Below are positions 6,443-15,476 of a DNA stretch of 64,000 nt, in pieces. How positions within the stretch are numbered: the first letter of the stretch is position 1; every line of letters begins with the position of its first letter. The notes below the pieces were generated by a model. The model made no database searches and was not told the origin of the DNA. It was given only the letters and a program-made list of their open reading frames with translations. The position numbers were made by a program, and so were the translations under genes. The stretch is from Pseudomonas arsenicoxydans. Its GTDB lineage: Bacteria > Pseudomonadota > Gammaproteobacteria > Pseudomonadales > Pseudomonadaceae. The DNA lies in NCBI RefSeq assembly GCF_006438915.1, contig NZ_RCZE01000002.1:127144-191143 (forward strand), written 5' to 3'.

Positions 6443-7558
6443 TCAGCCCAGTTTGTCCTGAATCTCACTCAACACTTTACGCGCCACGTCTGCTGGCGCC
6501 ACGGTGTTGATGTTTTTCTCGACGGTGACCTGGACGTTTTCACCGACCTTGCTCAGGCGAACCTGATAACGCTCGGCACGGGCTTCAACTTCTTCCTTGC
6601 TCGGCGCACTGCCGAACAGGCCGCTGAGGAAGCCAGGCTTCTCGTCTTTCTTCTCGGCTTTTTCGGACAGGTTGATGTAGTACAGGCCCAGGCTGCGGTT
6701 GATGTCTTCAACGCGCCATTCGCCCTGTTCCAGCGCACGACCGACGCTCGACCAGGCACGGTCCAGGTCGTTGCCGACGTTCAGAACCGGGTTGCCGCTG
6801 CCGTCTTCGCTCAGGCTGATACGACTTGGCGTATCGAAATCACGCGAAGCCAGCATGGAGACCGAACCGCCCTTCTCCGAAATGCGGCTCATGCTCGCGA
6901 GCATGTCGTCGACCAGTGCTGCGTCCAGGCCGGTGTTGACCGAACGGTTGGTGAAGTCCACATCGGCGGTGCTGCCGGCAGGACGCTCGGCGCTGACCAC
7001 ATAGATTTCACTGGTGTTGCGCTGCACGCCCGGCTCGATCCGAACTCGCACGCGGGTTTCGCTGTCGGTGCTGACGCCGGCTGCGCTCAGGCGTTTAGCC
7101 ATCGCTGCAGACAGTTCGTCGGAATGCTGCCAGGTCGTGGTGAATTCACCAGTCTGTGGCTTCTGTTCATCCAGACGGAAACCGTTGTCCTGGAAGAACT
7201 GCACAGCCACAGGCCAGGCTTCGGCCGGAGGGTTCTGCGCCAGGATCGAACGCGAATCGCCGACTTTCTGCAGGGAGTAGGCACTGGCATCGGCCGACGC
7301 CGACAACGGCTGCGGACGAGGAACGACGTATTCGCCCTTGGCGGTGTCATCGGCCACGTTACGCGGGATCGGCAGCAGCGGATCCAGACGTTTGGCAGTG
7401 GTGACATCCGGTGGCAATTGCATGGGTGCAGTCTGTTGCGCTTCCAGGTAGTCGCTACCACGGTCACGGAAATAACCTTCCGGGCCCCAGACCCATCCAC
7501 AGCCACTGGTGCTGGAGATAATCAAGGCAAGTGCGGAAAGTCCGGCCATTCGCTTCAT
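6443..7558 (-). CDS. bamC: outer membrane protein assembly lipoprotein BamC
   Basis: A 371-residue lipoprotein (older name NlpB). The signal peptide ends in a lipobox at SGCGW, with the lipidated Cys at residue 20. The protein then has the unstructured N-terminal segment (PEGYFRDRGSDYLEAQ) that binds BamD, and two helix-grip domains, the last ending NTVAPADVARKVLSEI. Its role is as an accessory subunit of the BAM complex inserting beta-barrels in the outer membrane. It lies 17 nt after dapA, the conserved gammaproteobacterial gene pair. Confidence 0.95.
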   Translation of the reverse strand: MKRMAGLSALALIISSTSGCGWVWGPEGYFRDRGSDYLEAQQTAPMQLPPDVTTAKRLDPLLPIPRNVADDTAKGEYVVPRPQPLSASADASAYSLQKVGDSRSILAQNPPAEAWPVAVQFFQDNGFRLDEQKPQTGEFTTTWQHSDELSAAMAKRLSAAGVSTDSETRVRVRIEPGVQRNTSEIYVVSAERPAGSTADVDFTNRSVNTGLDAALVDDMLASMSRISEKGGSVSMLASRDFDTPSRISLSEDGSGNPVLNVGNDLDRAWSSVGRALEQGEWRVEDINRSLGLYYINLSEKAEKKDEKPGFLSGLFGSAPSKEEVEARAERYQVRLSKVGENVQVTVEKNINTVAPADVARKVLSEIQDKLG

Positions 7559-7575
7559 GCGTTGTACTTCCTCAA

Positions 7576-8454
7576 TTAAACCAGGACACTGCACTGGCGC
7601 AGGGCCGAGCGAAGCGTTTCATGACAAGGTGTGCTCAGCCAGGTCAGCGGCAGGCGAATGCCTTCATGCATCAGGCCCATTTCGACCAAAGCCCACTTCA
7701 CCGGAATCGGGTTGGCTTCGATGAACAGGTCCTTGTGCAGCGGCATCAATTTTTCGTTGATGGCCCGTGCAGTCTCGGCGTCGCCCTTGAGCGCGGCCTC
7801 GCACAGGTCGGCCATTTCGCGCGGGGCGACGTTGGCGGTGACGGAGATGTTGCCCTTGCCGCCCATCAGGATCAGCTCGACCGCGGTCGGATCATCGCCG
7901 GACAGCACGATGAAGTCCTTGCTCACGCCATCAATGATTGCCTTGGCACGCTTCAGGTCGCCGGTGGCTTCCTTGATACCGATGATGTTCGGCACGGTGG
8001 ACAGGCGAATCACGGTCTCGGCCTGCATGTCGCAGGAGGTGCGGCCAGGAACGTTGTAGAGGATCTGTGGAATGTCGACCGCTTCAGCGATGTGCTTGAA
8101 GTGCAGGTACAAGCCTTCCTGAGTCGGCTTGTTGTAGTACGGAACGACCAGCAGGCAGGCATCGGCGCCGGCCGCTTTGGCGTTGCGGGTCAGTTCGACG
8201 GCTTCGCGGGTCGAATTGGCGCCGGTACCGGCGATCACCGGAATACGGCCATTGACCTGCTTGACCACGGCCTTGATGACCGCGATGTGCTCGTCGACAT
8301 CGAGGGTTGCCGACTCGCCGGTAGTACCGACCGCGACAATGGCATGGGTGCCGTTTTCAAGGTGGAAGTCCACGAGTTTGCTGAGGCTGTCCCAGTCAAG
8401 ACGCCCTTGTGCATCCATGGGTGTGACCAGTGCCACCATACTGCCCGCAATCAT
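7576..8454 (-). CDS. dapA: 4-hydroxy-tetrahydrodipicolinate synthase
   Basis: A 292-residue class I aldolase-fold enzyme condensing pyruvate with aspartate semialdehyde in lysine/diaminopimelate synthesis. [10 protein letters not shown] is the conserved pyruvate-binding loop, [10 protein letters not shown] includes the active-site Tyr region, and GIKEATGDL carries the Schiff-base Lys near residue 161. The start at [13 protein letters not shown] (8454) is the normal family N-terminus; an upstream in-frame extension is rejected. First gene of the minus-strand operon, divergent from gcvR. Confidence 0.97.
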   Translation of the reverse strand: MIAGSMVALVTPMDAQGRLDWDSLSKLVDFHLENGTHAIVAVGTTGESATLDVDEHIAVIKAVVKQVNGRIPVIAGTGANSTREAVELTRNAKAAGADACLLVVPYYNKPTQEGLYLHFKHIAEAVDIPQILYNVPGRTSCDMQAETVIRLSTVPNIIGIKEATGDLKRAKAIIDGVSKDFIVLSGDDPTAVELILMGGKGNISVTANVAPREMADLCEAALKGDAETARAINEKLMPLHKDLFIEANPIPVKWALVEMGLMHEGIRLPLTWLSTPCHETLRSALRQCSVLV

Positions 8455-8779
8455 GAAACCGCTCCTGCCGGAAAAAGAGAGCGGTAATGGTACTGGCGCC
8501 AAGATGCTTGCACAAGCAAAGTACTGCGCTGCCGCCATTCCCCTTGGCGTTGCTTTTCGCTACCCTTCAGACTTTGATCGGTACTGATAAGCTCGTACGC
8601 CAGGTTCCAGCCTCCATTTACGGCATCACAAGCCCCGATCCAGCGTTGCCACCCCTCGCTCCTGCCTCACTGGAGCACGTTGCAACTTGTGGCTCGGGTT
8701 TTCTGAATTCGCATCCGCAGGCTTGTTCCAGGAAAAAGCCCTTAGTCGTACCGACCGCTCATCGCTTTAGGAATGCTGC
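8455..8779. promoter_or_regulatory. divergent intergenic region dapA/gcvR
   Basis: 325 bp without an ORF of interest, which must hold the promoters for the dapA operon and for gcvR. No specific operator was recognised. Confidence 0.45.
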
Positions 8780-9340
8780 ATGTCCACCCCCACAGTTCGC
8801 GAACAATTCCTTGTCATCAGTGCCCTCGGCGCCAACCCCATGGAGCTGACTAACGTCCTGTGCCGCGCCAGCCATGAAAATCGCTGCGCCGTGGTTACTT
8901 CCCGCCTGACCCGTCATGGCGAGTGCAGTGCGTTGATCCTCGAGATTTCCGGTAGCTGGGACGCCCTGGCGCGTCTGGAAGGCAGCTTGCCGAGCCTCTC
9001 CAAAAAGCATGCGTTCACCGTCAATGTGGTGCGCAGCGCGGCCCTGGAGAACCGTCCTCAGGCACTGCCTTACGTGGCTTATGTCAGCTCGGCGTACCGC
9101 TCGGACATCATCAATGAGCTGTGCCAGTTCTTCATGGACCACAACGTCGAGTTGGAAAACCTGACCTGTGACACCTATCAGGCGCCACAAACCGGCGGCA
9201 CCATGCTCAATGCCACGTTTACCGTGACGTTGCCGGCCGGCGTGCAAATCAGCTGGCTGCGCGATCAGTTCCTGGATTTCGCCGACGCGCTGAACCTGGA
9301 TGCGCTGATCGAACCGTGGCGCCCACAAAACCCAATGTAA
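8780..9340 (+). CDS. gcvR: glycine cleavage system transcriptional repressor GcvR (tandem ACT domains)
   Basis: A 186-residue protein made of two ACT domains: residues about 8-80 (FLVISALGANPMELTNVL) and about 95-170 (YVAYVSSAYRSDIINELCQF). ACT pairs of this type belong to GcvR, which binds glycine and antagonises GcvA. The gene lies upstream of bcp with 10 nt between, and the two form the conserved gcvR-bcp pair opposite dapA in gammaproteobacteria. Confidence 0.9.
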   Translation: MSTPTVREQFLVISALGANPMELTNVLCRASHENRCAVVTSRLTRHGECSALILEISGSWDALARLEGSLPSLSKKHAFTVNVVRSAALENRPQALPYVAYVSSAYRSDIINELCQFFMDHNVELENLTCDTYQAPQTGGTMLNATFTVTLPAGVQISWLRDQFLDFADALNLDALIEPWRPQNPM

Positions 9341-9350
9341 GGAAGCTTTC

Positions 9351-9824
9351 ATGGCCGTTGCCATCGACCAACCGGTTGCCGACTTCGAAGCACCCGCCAC
9401 CAATGGACAGACCGTCAGCCTCGCGGGCCTTAAAGGCAAGCAAGTGGTGATTTACTTCTACCCGAAGGACAGCACGCCGGGTTGCACCACTCAAGGCCAG
9501 GGTTTTCGCGATCAGCTTGACGCGTTTAAAGCGGCCAACACCGAAGTGTTCGGCGTGTCGCGTGACAGCCTCAAGTCCCACGAGAACTTCAAGGCCAAGC
9601 AGGCGTTCACCTTCGAGCTGATCAGCGACAAGGAAGAAGCGCTTTGCCAGCTGTTTGATGTGATCAAACTGAAGAAGCTGTATGGCAAGGAATACATGGG
9701 CGTCGATCGCAGCACGTTCCTGATCGACAAGAACGGTGTGCTGCGTCAGGAATGGCGTGGTGTGAAGGTGCCGGGGCATGTGGATGCGGTGTTGGCGGCT
9801 GCTCAGGCGTTGAACAAGGCCTGA
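9351..9824 (+). CDS. bcp: thiol peroxidase/peroxiredoxin Bcp
   Basis: A 157-residue AhpC/TSA-family peroxiredoxin of the PrxQ type. The peroxidatic Cys is in DSTPGCTTQGQGFRD near residue 46, preceded by VVIYFYPKD. The usual resolving Cys five residues later is absent (TTQGQG), so it is probably 1-Cys or uses a distant Cys such as that in EALCQLFD. It reduces hydroperoxides with thioredoxin-type donors. Cotranscribed with gcvR. Confidence 0.93.
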   Translation: MAVAIDQPVADFEAPATNGQTVSLAGLKGKQVVIYFYPKDSTPGCTTQGQGFRDQLDAFKAANTEVFGVSRDSLKSHENFKAKQAFTFELISDKEEALCQLFDVIKLKKLYGKEYMGVDRSTFLIDKNGVLRQEWRGVKVPGHVDAVLAAAQALNKA

Positions 9825-9847
9825 TTTTTTGGCGCCTGTTCGGGCGC

Positions 9848-9932
9848 CTTCGCGAGCAAGCCCGCCCCCACATTAGACCGGGTTTTTCCTGAAGGAATGC
9901 GATCAAATGTGGGGGCGGGCTTGCTCGCGAAG
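9848..9932. repeat. REP pair (BIME), inverted
   Basis: CTTCGCGAGCAAGCCCGCCC and its inverted copy face each other around a 35-nt spacer. It lies between bcp and the convergent permease gene. This copy has C in place of T in the GCCCGCTCCC core on both arms, so the two arms have changed together. Confidence 0.85.
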
Positions 9933-9955
9933 AGGCCATCAGCCTCACTGAAGAC

Positions 9956-11026
9956 TCAAAGCAATGGCGCGACTTCCGGCTCCTTACGCGGCCACGCATC
10001 CAGCACGGCCTTGAACAGCGTTGCCAGCGGAATCGCAAAGAACACGCCCCAGAACCCCCACAACCCGCCAAACAACAGCACCGCGCAAATGATCGCAACC
10101 GGGTGCAGGTTGACCGCCTCCGAGAACAGCAACGGCACCAGCACGTTGCCGTCCAGCGTCTGAATGATCCCGTAGACCGCCATCAAATAGATGAACTGGT
10201 CACTCCAGCCCCATTGGAACAGCGCAATCAGCATGACCGGCACGGTCACCACCACGGCGCCGACGTATGGCACCACCACCGACACGCCCACCAGCAATGC
10301 CAGCAGTGCCGCGTAGTTGAGTCCCAGTACGACAAATCCGATGTAGGTCACGCCGCCGCAGATGAAGATCTCGATGACCTTGCCGCGAATGTAATTGGCG
10401 ATCTGCCGGTTCATTTCGTGAGCGACGCGGGTAATCAGCGCCCGTTCACGGGGCAGATAACCGCGCACCCACTGGCCGATCATCTCCCGGTCCTTGAGGA
10501 AAAAGAACACCAGGATCGGCACCAGGACCAGGTAGATCATGATGTTCACCAGCAGCGGCAGACTCGACAGCGAGAACGTCAGCGCCCACTGGCCGAATTT
10601 ACCGATCTCGCCTCGCGCCACTTCGATGGCCTGCAATACCTGCTCGTCGGACACCAGATGCGGGTAGCGCTCGGGCAGCAGCAATAACAGCGACTGCCAC
10701 TTGGCGAGCATGCCGGGCAACTCGTTGAACAGCGTAATCAGCTGATGCCATAGCAATGGCACCACCACAATCATGAAGACCAGCAGCGCCCCCATGAATA
10801 ACGCAAAGACCAGCCCCACTGCCACGCCGCCGGGCATGCGCAGGCGTTCGAGGGTGGCCACCAGGCCTTGCATGAGGTACGCCAGCACCATCCCGGCCAG
10901 TACCGGCGCGAGCATGCCGCCCAAGGTGAGCACGGCGGTAAATGCCAGGACCAGCAGCACCGCCAGCACCACGGCTTCTTCATCGGAAAAGTAGCGCTGA
11001 ATCCAGTCGCGTAACACCTTGAACAT
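9956..11026 (-). CDS. AI-2E/PerM family transporter
   Basis: A 356-residue polytopic membrane protein with the PerM/AI-2 exporter layout: paired N-terminal helices (VVLAVLLVLAFTAVLTLG and GMLAPVLAGMVLAYLMQG), a helical soluble segment, then helices with ILVFFFLKDRE and the signature GPxxGG-like regions near VVPYVGAVVVTVPV and DGNVLVPLLF. Substrate is unknown; homologues are described as permeases or Na+/H+ antiporters. The start is the ATG at 11026 with AAGGAA upstream; a TTG one codon earlier is less likely. A TusA-like gene lies 31 nt upstream. Confidence 0.9.
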   Translation of the reverse strand: MFKVLRDWIQRYFSDEEAVVLAVLLVLAFTAVLTLGGMLAPVLAGMVLAYLMQGLVATLERLRMPGGVAVGLVFALFMGALLVFMIVVVPLLWHQLITLFNELPGMLAKWQSLLLLLPERYPHLVSDEQVLQAIEVARGEIGKFGQWALTFSLSSLPLLVNIMIYLVLVPILVFFFLKDREMIGQWVRGYLPRERALITRVAHEMNRQIANYIRGKVIEIFICGGVTYIGFVVLGLNYAALLALLVGVSVVVPYVGAVVVTVPVMLIALFQWGWSDQFIYLMAVYGIIQTLDGNVLVPLLFSEAVNLHPVAIICAVLLFGGLWGFWGVFFAIPLATLFKAVLDAWPRKEPEVAPLL

Positions 11027-11057
11027 CAATATTCCTTAGCAACGAACGCAGCAGCTG

Positions 11058-11297
11058 TCAGGCTTTTTTTAACCAGTAGCGGTAAACACCCGCCTCATCT
11101 TCTTCACGAAGCAGCGTATGACCGGCCAATCGGGCAAAGGTGCGGAAGTCGCGCTGAGACCCCGCATCCGTGGCGATCACCTTGAGCACCGCGCCGCTGG
11201 CAAGACGATTGAGTTCCAACTTGGCCTTGAGCAACGGCAACGGACAATTCAGGCCGCTGGCGTCCAGTTCGGCGTCATGGGCTACAGCGTCGGTCAT
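11058..11297 (-). CDS. TusA/SirA-family sulfur-carrier protein
   Basis: A 79-residue protein with the family motif LNCPLPLLKAK near residue 17, whose Cys carries persulfide sulfur in TusA relatives. Size and fold fit TusA-like proteins used in thiolation or sulfur trafficking. The MTDAVAHD start at 11297 is chosen over an upstream in-frame Met that would run into the divergent bepA promoter. It is next to the PerM gene, a conserved Pseudomonas pairing; which sulfur pathway it serves cannot be read here. Confidence 0.88.
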   Translation of the reverse strand: MTDAVAHDAELDASGLNCPLPLLKAKLELNRLASGAVLKVIATDAGSQRDFRTFARLAGHTLLREEDEAGVYRYWLKKA

Positions 11298-11395
11298 TGT
11301 TTCACTCCGGGGCACGTGGTTGAGTTGCCTAGAATATCTGGTCCCAAGCCCAGTGTCCGGCTACAGTAAGGTCTTTGTCGACTAAGGCTTTGTGC

Positions 11396-12829
11396 ATGAC
11401 TTTTTTGCGCCCTACCCTGCTGACGCTCGCTTGCCTGCTCGCCTCACCGGGCTTTGCCGACGACCTGCCGTCACTCGGCGACGCCAGTTCTGCCATCGTC
11501 TCGCCGCAACAGGAATACCAGTTGGGCCGTGCCTGGCTGGCGCTGTTGCGCAGCCAGGTTGCGCAGCTCAACGACCCGCAGCTCAAGGATTACGTCGAAT
11601 CCAGCGTTTACCGACTGGTGGAAACCAGCCAGGTCAATGACCGGCGCCTGGAGTTCATCCTGATCAACAGCCCACAGCTCAACGCCTTTGCTGCGCCGGG
11701 CGGGATTGTCGGGGTCAACGGCGGCTTGTTCCTCTATGCGCAGACCGAAGGCGAATACGCCTCGGTGCTGGCTCACGAATTGGCTCACTTGTCGCAACGC
11801 CACTTCGCCCGGGGCATTGAAGCGCAGCAGCGCATGCAGGTGCCGATGATGGCCGCCTTGCTGGCCGGGATCGTGATTGCGGCAGCCGGCGCCGGCGATG
11901 CCGGGATTGCGGCCATTGCAAGTACGCAAGCGGCGGCGATTCAGGAGCAGCGGCGATTCTCGCGCCAGAACGAACAGGAAGCCGACCGCATCGGCATCGT
12001 CAATCTGGAAAAAGCCGGTTACGACCCACGTTCTATGCCGAGCATGTTCGAGCGCTTGGGGCGTCAGTACCGCTTCGATGCCAAGCCGCCGGAGTTTCTG
12101 CTGACTCACCCGGTTACCGAATCGCGGATCGCCGACACCCGCAACCGCGCCGAACAGGCCCCACAGGGCGGCATCGAAGACACCCTGCGTTATCAGTTGA
12201 TTCGCGCGCGCGTGCAGTTGTTCTATGAAGAAACCCCAGGCTTGGGCGCCAAGCGCTTTCGTGCCTTGCTTGAAGAAAACCCGAAAAACGACGTCGCGCG
12301 TTATGGCCTGGCAATCGCCCAGATCAAGGGTGGCCAGTTGAATGAAGCTCGGGAGAACCTCAAGCCGCTGTTGGCCAAGGCGCCGAACGAGATCATCTAT
12401 AACCTGGCTGAGATCGACCTGGACATTACCAATAATCGCCTGCCGGATGCTCAATCACGCGTCGACCGGATGCTCACGCAATACCCCGGTAACTATCCGC
12501 TAAATCAGGTGCGTGTCGATCTGCTGTTGAAACAGAACCGCACCGCCGATGCTGAAAAGGCGCTGGAAGGCCTGCTCAAGTCGCGGCCGGACGATCCGGA
12601 CGTGTGGTATCAGGTGGCCGAAACTCGCGGCCTGTCGGGCAACATCATCGGCCTGCATCAGGCTCGCGCAGAGTACTTTGCGCTGGTCGGCGACTATCGC
12701 CAGGCCATTCAGCAACTGGATTTCGCCAAGCGTAAGGCTGGCAGCAACTTCCCGTTGTCTTCGCGAATCGATGCACGCCAGCGTGAGTTGATGGAGCAGG
12801 AGCGCATGATCAAGGACATGATGGGCTAA
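11396..12829 (+). CDS. bepA: periplasmic M48 metalloprotease/chaperone BepA
   Basis: A 477-residue protein with an N-terminal signal peptide (LLTLACLLASPGFADD). The zinc motif AHELAHLSQRH has HExxH at about residue 127, and the third ligand Glu is in RQNEQEADRIG. The C-terminal third (about 300-470) is made of TPR repeats (ARYGLAIAQIKGGQLNEARE). BepA degrades or assists misassembled LptD and other barrel proteins with the BAM complex. The ATG at 11396 gives the proper signal peptide. Confidence 0.92.
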   Translation: MTFLRPTLLTLACLLASPGFADDLPSLGDASSAIVSPQQEYQLGRAWLALLRSQVAQLNDPQLKDYVESSVYRLVETSQVNDRRLEFILINSPQLNAFAAPGGIVGVNGGLFLYAQTEGEYASVLAHELAHLSQRHFARGIEAQQRMQVPMMAALLAGIVIAAAGAGDAGIAAIASTQAAAIQEQRRFSRQNEQEADRIGIVNLEKAGYDPRSMPSMFERLGRQYRFDAKPPEFLLTHPVTESRIADTRNRAEQAPQGGIEDTLRYQLIRARVQLFYEETPGLGAKRFRALLEENPKNDVARYGLAIAQIKGGQLNEARENLKPLLAKAPNEIIYNLAEIDLDITNNRLPDAQSRVDRMLTQYPGNYPLNQVRVDLLLKQNRTADAEKALEGLLKSRPDDPDVWYQVAETRGLSGNIIGLHQARAEYFALVGDYRQAIQQLDFAKRKAGSNFPLSSRIDARQRELMEQERMIKDMMG

Positions 12830-12854
12830 CGGTTCAGCTGTAAATTCCGGGTAC

Positions 12855-12886
12855 AAAAAAACCGCCTCTTTCGAGGCGGTTTTTTT
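12855..12886. terminator. bidirectional intrinsic terminator between bepA and mucD
   Basis: AAAAAACCGCCTC, loop TTTC, GAGGCGGTTTTTT. The A-run before and T-run after the stem let it work for both convergent transcripts. Confidence 0.9.
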
Positions 12887-12904
12887 ATTCAGCCAACAAC
12901 CGGT

Positions 12905-14329
12905 TTATTCAGCCAGTTTGAAGGTGATGAAGCTGGCACGACCCGAACGCAGAACCCGCATCGAGACCGAACGGTTCTTCGGCAGCGCCTTGGCAATCTC
13001 GGTGAACTCCTTGCTGGAGCCGATGGCCTGGTTGTTCAGGTGAGTGATGATGTCACCTGGTTGCAAGCCAATCAGCGAGGCAGGGCCGTCCTGAACTTCC
13101 TTGATCACCACACCACCTTTGAGGTCGTAGGTTTTCTTCTGTTCATCGGACAGTTCGGCGACGGAGACACCCAGACGATTGCTGCTGATTTCAACGCCCG
13201 ACTTAGGCATCGAATCCAGTTCTTTGCCTTCGTCAGGAATCGCGCCGACCGTCAGTTCGACGTTCTTGCGCTTGCCTTCGCGAATAACTTCCAGATTGGC
13301 TTTGGCGCCCGCCTTCAGCGCGCCCACCAGATGTGGCAAGTCAGCTGACATGACGATCGGTTGACCGTTCATGCTCAGAATCACGTCGCCCACTTGCAGA
13401 CCACCCTTCGCCGCAGGGCCGTCGTCCTGGATCTGAGCGACCAGCGCACCGGCCGGTTTCTCAAGACCAAACGACTCGGCCAGGTCCTTATTCACTTCCT
13501 GAATCACCACACCTAACCAGCCACGGCTGACTTTGCCACCGTCTTTGAGCTGATTGGAAACGTCCATGGCAACATCAATAGGGATCGCGAACGATACGCC
13601 CATAAAGCCCCCGGAGCGGGTGTAGATCTGCGAGTTGATCCCGACCACTTCGCCGTTCAGGTTGAACAGCGGACCACCGGAGTTACCCGGGTTGATCGGC
13701 ACGTCGGTCTGGATGAACGGCACATAGTTTTCGTTCGGCAGGCTACGCCCGATGGCGCTGACGATGCCTTGGGTCACGGTGTGGTCAAAACCGAACGGCG
13801 AACCGATGGCAACCACCCACTGACCGGCTTTCAGGTCTTGGGATTTGCCGAGTTTAAGCACTGGCAGGTCCTTGCCTTCAATCTTCAACAGCGCCACGTC
13901 GGAACGTGGATCAGTGCCGACCAGCTTGGCTTTCAGCTCACTGCGATCGGCAAGACGCACGAGGATTTCATCGGCATCGGCAATCACATGGTTGTTGGTC
14001 AGGATGTAACCATCCGGCGATATGATGAAACCCGAACCCAGCGACTGGGCTTCACGCTGACGATCACCGCGAGGTGAACGCGGTTGAGGCATGCCCCGCT
14101 CGAAAAACTCGCGCAGCTGTGGCGGCAGTCCTTCAAGGTCCGGCATTTGCCCGGAGACTTTGCGGTCCGGTAATTTCTGGGTGGTACTGATGTTCACCAC
14201 GGCAGGCGAGGCCTGCTCGACCAACTGGGTAAAATCAGGCAGTTCAACCGCTTGCGCAGTGACCGCCTGACCGAGCACCAGCACGGTGGCAACAATGGAA
14301 AGGTAAGACTTCAAGCGTGGTATCGACAT
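12905..14329 (-). CDS. mucD: periplasmic serine endoprotease MucD (DegP/HtrA family)
   Basis: A 474-residue protein: signal peptide (LVLGQAVTAQA), trypsin-like protease domain with His114 (NNHVIADAD), Asp144 (SDVALLKIE) and Ser217 (PGNSGGP), and two PDZ domains (about 280-365 and 385-470). MucD degrades misfolded envelope proteins and dampens AlgU activation and alginate production. The MSIPRLKSYL start at 14329 gives the correct signal peptide; the frame extends upstream without reason. Unlike the classical operon, it is separated from mucB by 182 bp holding a terminator. Confidence 0.95.
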   Translation of the reverse strand: MSIPRLKSYLSIVATVLVLGQAVTAQAVELPDFTQLVEQASPAVVNISTTQKLPDRKVSGQMPDLEGLPPQLREFFERGMPQPRSPRGDRQREAQSLGSGFIISPDGYILTNNHVIADADEILVRLADRSELKAKLVGTDPRSDVALLKIEGKDLPVLKLGKSQDLKAGQWVVAIGSPFGFDHTVTQGIVSAIGRSLPNENYVPFIQTDVPINPGNSGGPLFNLNGEVVGINSQIYTRSGGFMGVSFAIPIDVAMDVSNQLKDGGKVSRGWLGVVIQEVNKDLAESFGLEKPAGALVAQIQDDGPAAKGGLQVGDVILSMNGQPIVMSADLPHLVGALKAGAKANLEVIREGKRKNVELTVGAIPDEGKELDSMPKSGVEISSNRLGVSVAELSDEQKKTYDLKGGVVIKEVQDGPASLIGLQPGDIITHLNNQAIGSSKEFTEIAKALPKNRSVSMRVLRSGRASFITFKLAE

Positions 14330-14424
14330 ACGGCTCCCGTTACGACGAGCATGGTTAAGCGATATGGAGCAAGGAACACCGGGAACAATACGCCGGTATT
14401 TTTGTTCCAGGAACAAAAAAACAA

Positions 14425-14448
14425 GGCCAGAGCCGTGAGGCTCTGACC
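14425..14448 (-). terminator. intrinsic terminator downstream of mucB
   Basis: On the minus strand GGTCAGAGCC, loop TCAC, GGCTCTGGCC is followed by TTGTTTTTTT. It lies between mucB and mucD, so mucD probably depends on readthrough or a separate promoter. Confidence 0.8.
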
Positions 14449-14511
14449 TATAGAAAGATTAAGGATTTTTTGCAAATTGAAATGCTCACCAAACATTTCG
14501 GTAGTGGCCCA

Positions 14512-15468
14512 CTATTTGGTCGCAGTGGCATCGGTGCGCATGGACAGCGCAATCCGTTCAGCAGTACCGATCGGGATCTCACCGACCACCGTCACCATAA
14601 CTTCACCCTGAGGCGTAGTCAGACGGCGGGATACAGCAACGGTGGGGCCCAACTGCGTGCGGGTGTCCGTCACGGTTGCGCCATTCAAAGGTTCAAGGAA
14701 TACCGAGAAACGTGCCAGGCCGTCGTCATACATCAGACTGTTCACCAGCGTTTTGGTCTCCGGGTCTTTGCGAGCGCTGCTGCTGGTCAATTCGAAACCG
14801 GGTGGTAGCCAGTCCGAATGCCAAACCTGTGCGGCCTTGATGGCGGAAGCTTTGTCACTGTCGAGAGTGACAGCCTTGCAATCGTCGCCCGCCTGCAAGT
14901 CTTTGTCAGACGGCACGTCGGCGGTATCCAGTCGTGTGAACTGGAATCGCTCCAGCAACTGCCCTTTGTCATTAAGCAGCAATGACTTGAGTGGCAGGCC
15001 GGTTTCTTTATCCAGATGAAGCTCAAAACCGTATCGATGCTGATCGCGTGGCGTCAGCGAAACAATCACTGCCGCACGCCCAGCCACACGCGACTTGCCG
15101 ATGACAGCAAGGTCATACCAATTCTTTAACTTCTGTGGATCCAGTGCACGAGCAGCGGAATTGGGTGAGTCACCCAGTCCTGCTATCAGGGTGCCGCTAA
15201 CGCATTGAGTATGCCCATCAATGCGCACGACTTCCTGTGCGGATCCGTCGAGCTGGAGTAAACGCTCTCGGACTTTGCCATCCTGGACGCGATGCCAGAT
15301 GTTATGGGTAGAAAAACTACCGTTACGCTCGTAAACGAATGTACCGAAAAAGCTTTGCTGTTGCTCGGCCTGGCCCAGACGGGTCAACCAGTCCTGGGCT
15401 TCATCAGCGTGGGCTGGTACGACAAACCAGCCTGCGAGCAGAAGCGAAAGTAGAGGTATGGCGCGCAT
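14512..15468 (-). CDS. mucB: sigma factor AlgU regulatory protein MucB (RseB family)
   Basis: A 318-residue periplasmic protein with a signal peptide ending VPAHADE and the MucB/RseB two-domain body (LGQAEQQQSFFGTFVYERNG at the lipid-binding N-domain, PGFELTSSSARK opening the C-domain). It binds the periplasmic part of MucA and protects it from AlgW cleavage; lipid or lipopolysaccharide signals release it. It follows mucA by 8 nt, so the two are translated in step. Confidence 0.95.
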   Translation of the reverse strand: MRAIPLLSLLLAGWFVVPAHADEAQDWLTRLGQAEQQQSFFGTFVYERNGSFSTHNIWHRVQDGKVRERLLQLDGSAQEVVRIDGHTQCVSGTLIAGLGDSPNSAARALDPQKLKNWYDLAVIGKSRVAGRAAVIVSLTPRDQHRYGFELHLDKETGLPLKSLLLNDKGQLLERFQFTRLDTADVPSDKDLQAGDDCKAVTLDSDKASAIKAAQVWHSDWLPPGFELTSSSARKDPETKTLVNSLMYDDGLARFSVFLEPLNGATVTDTRTQLGPTVAVSRRLTTPQGEVMVTVVGEIPIGTAERIALSMRTDATATK

Positions 15469-15476
15469 GATCCTCC

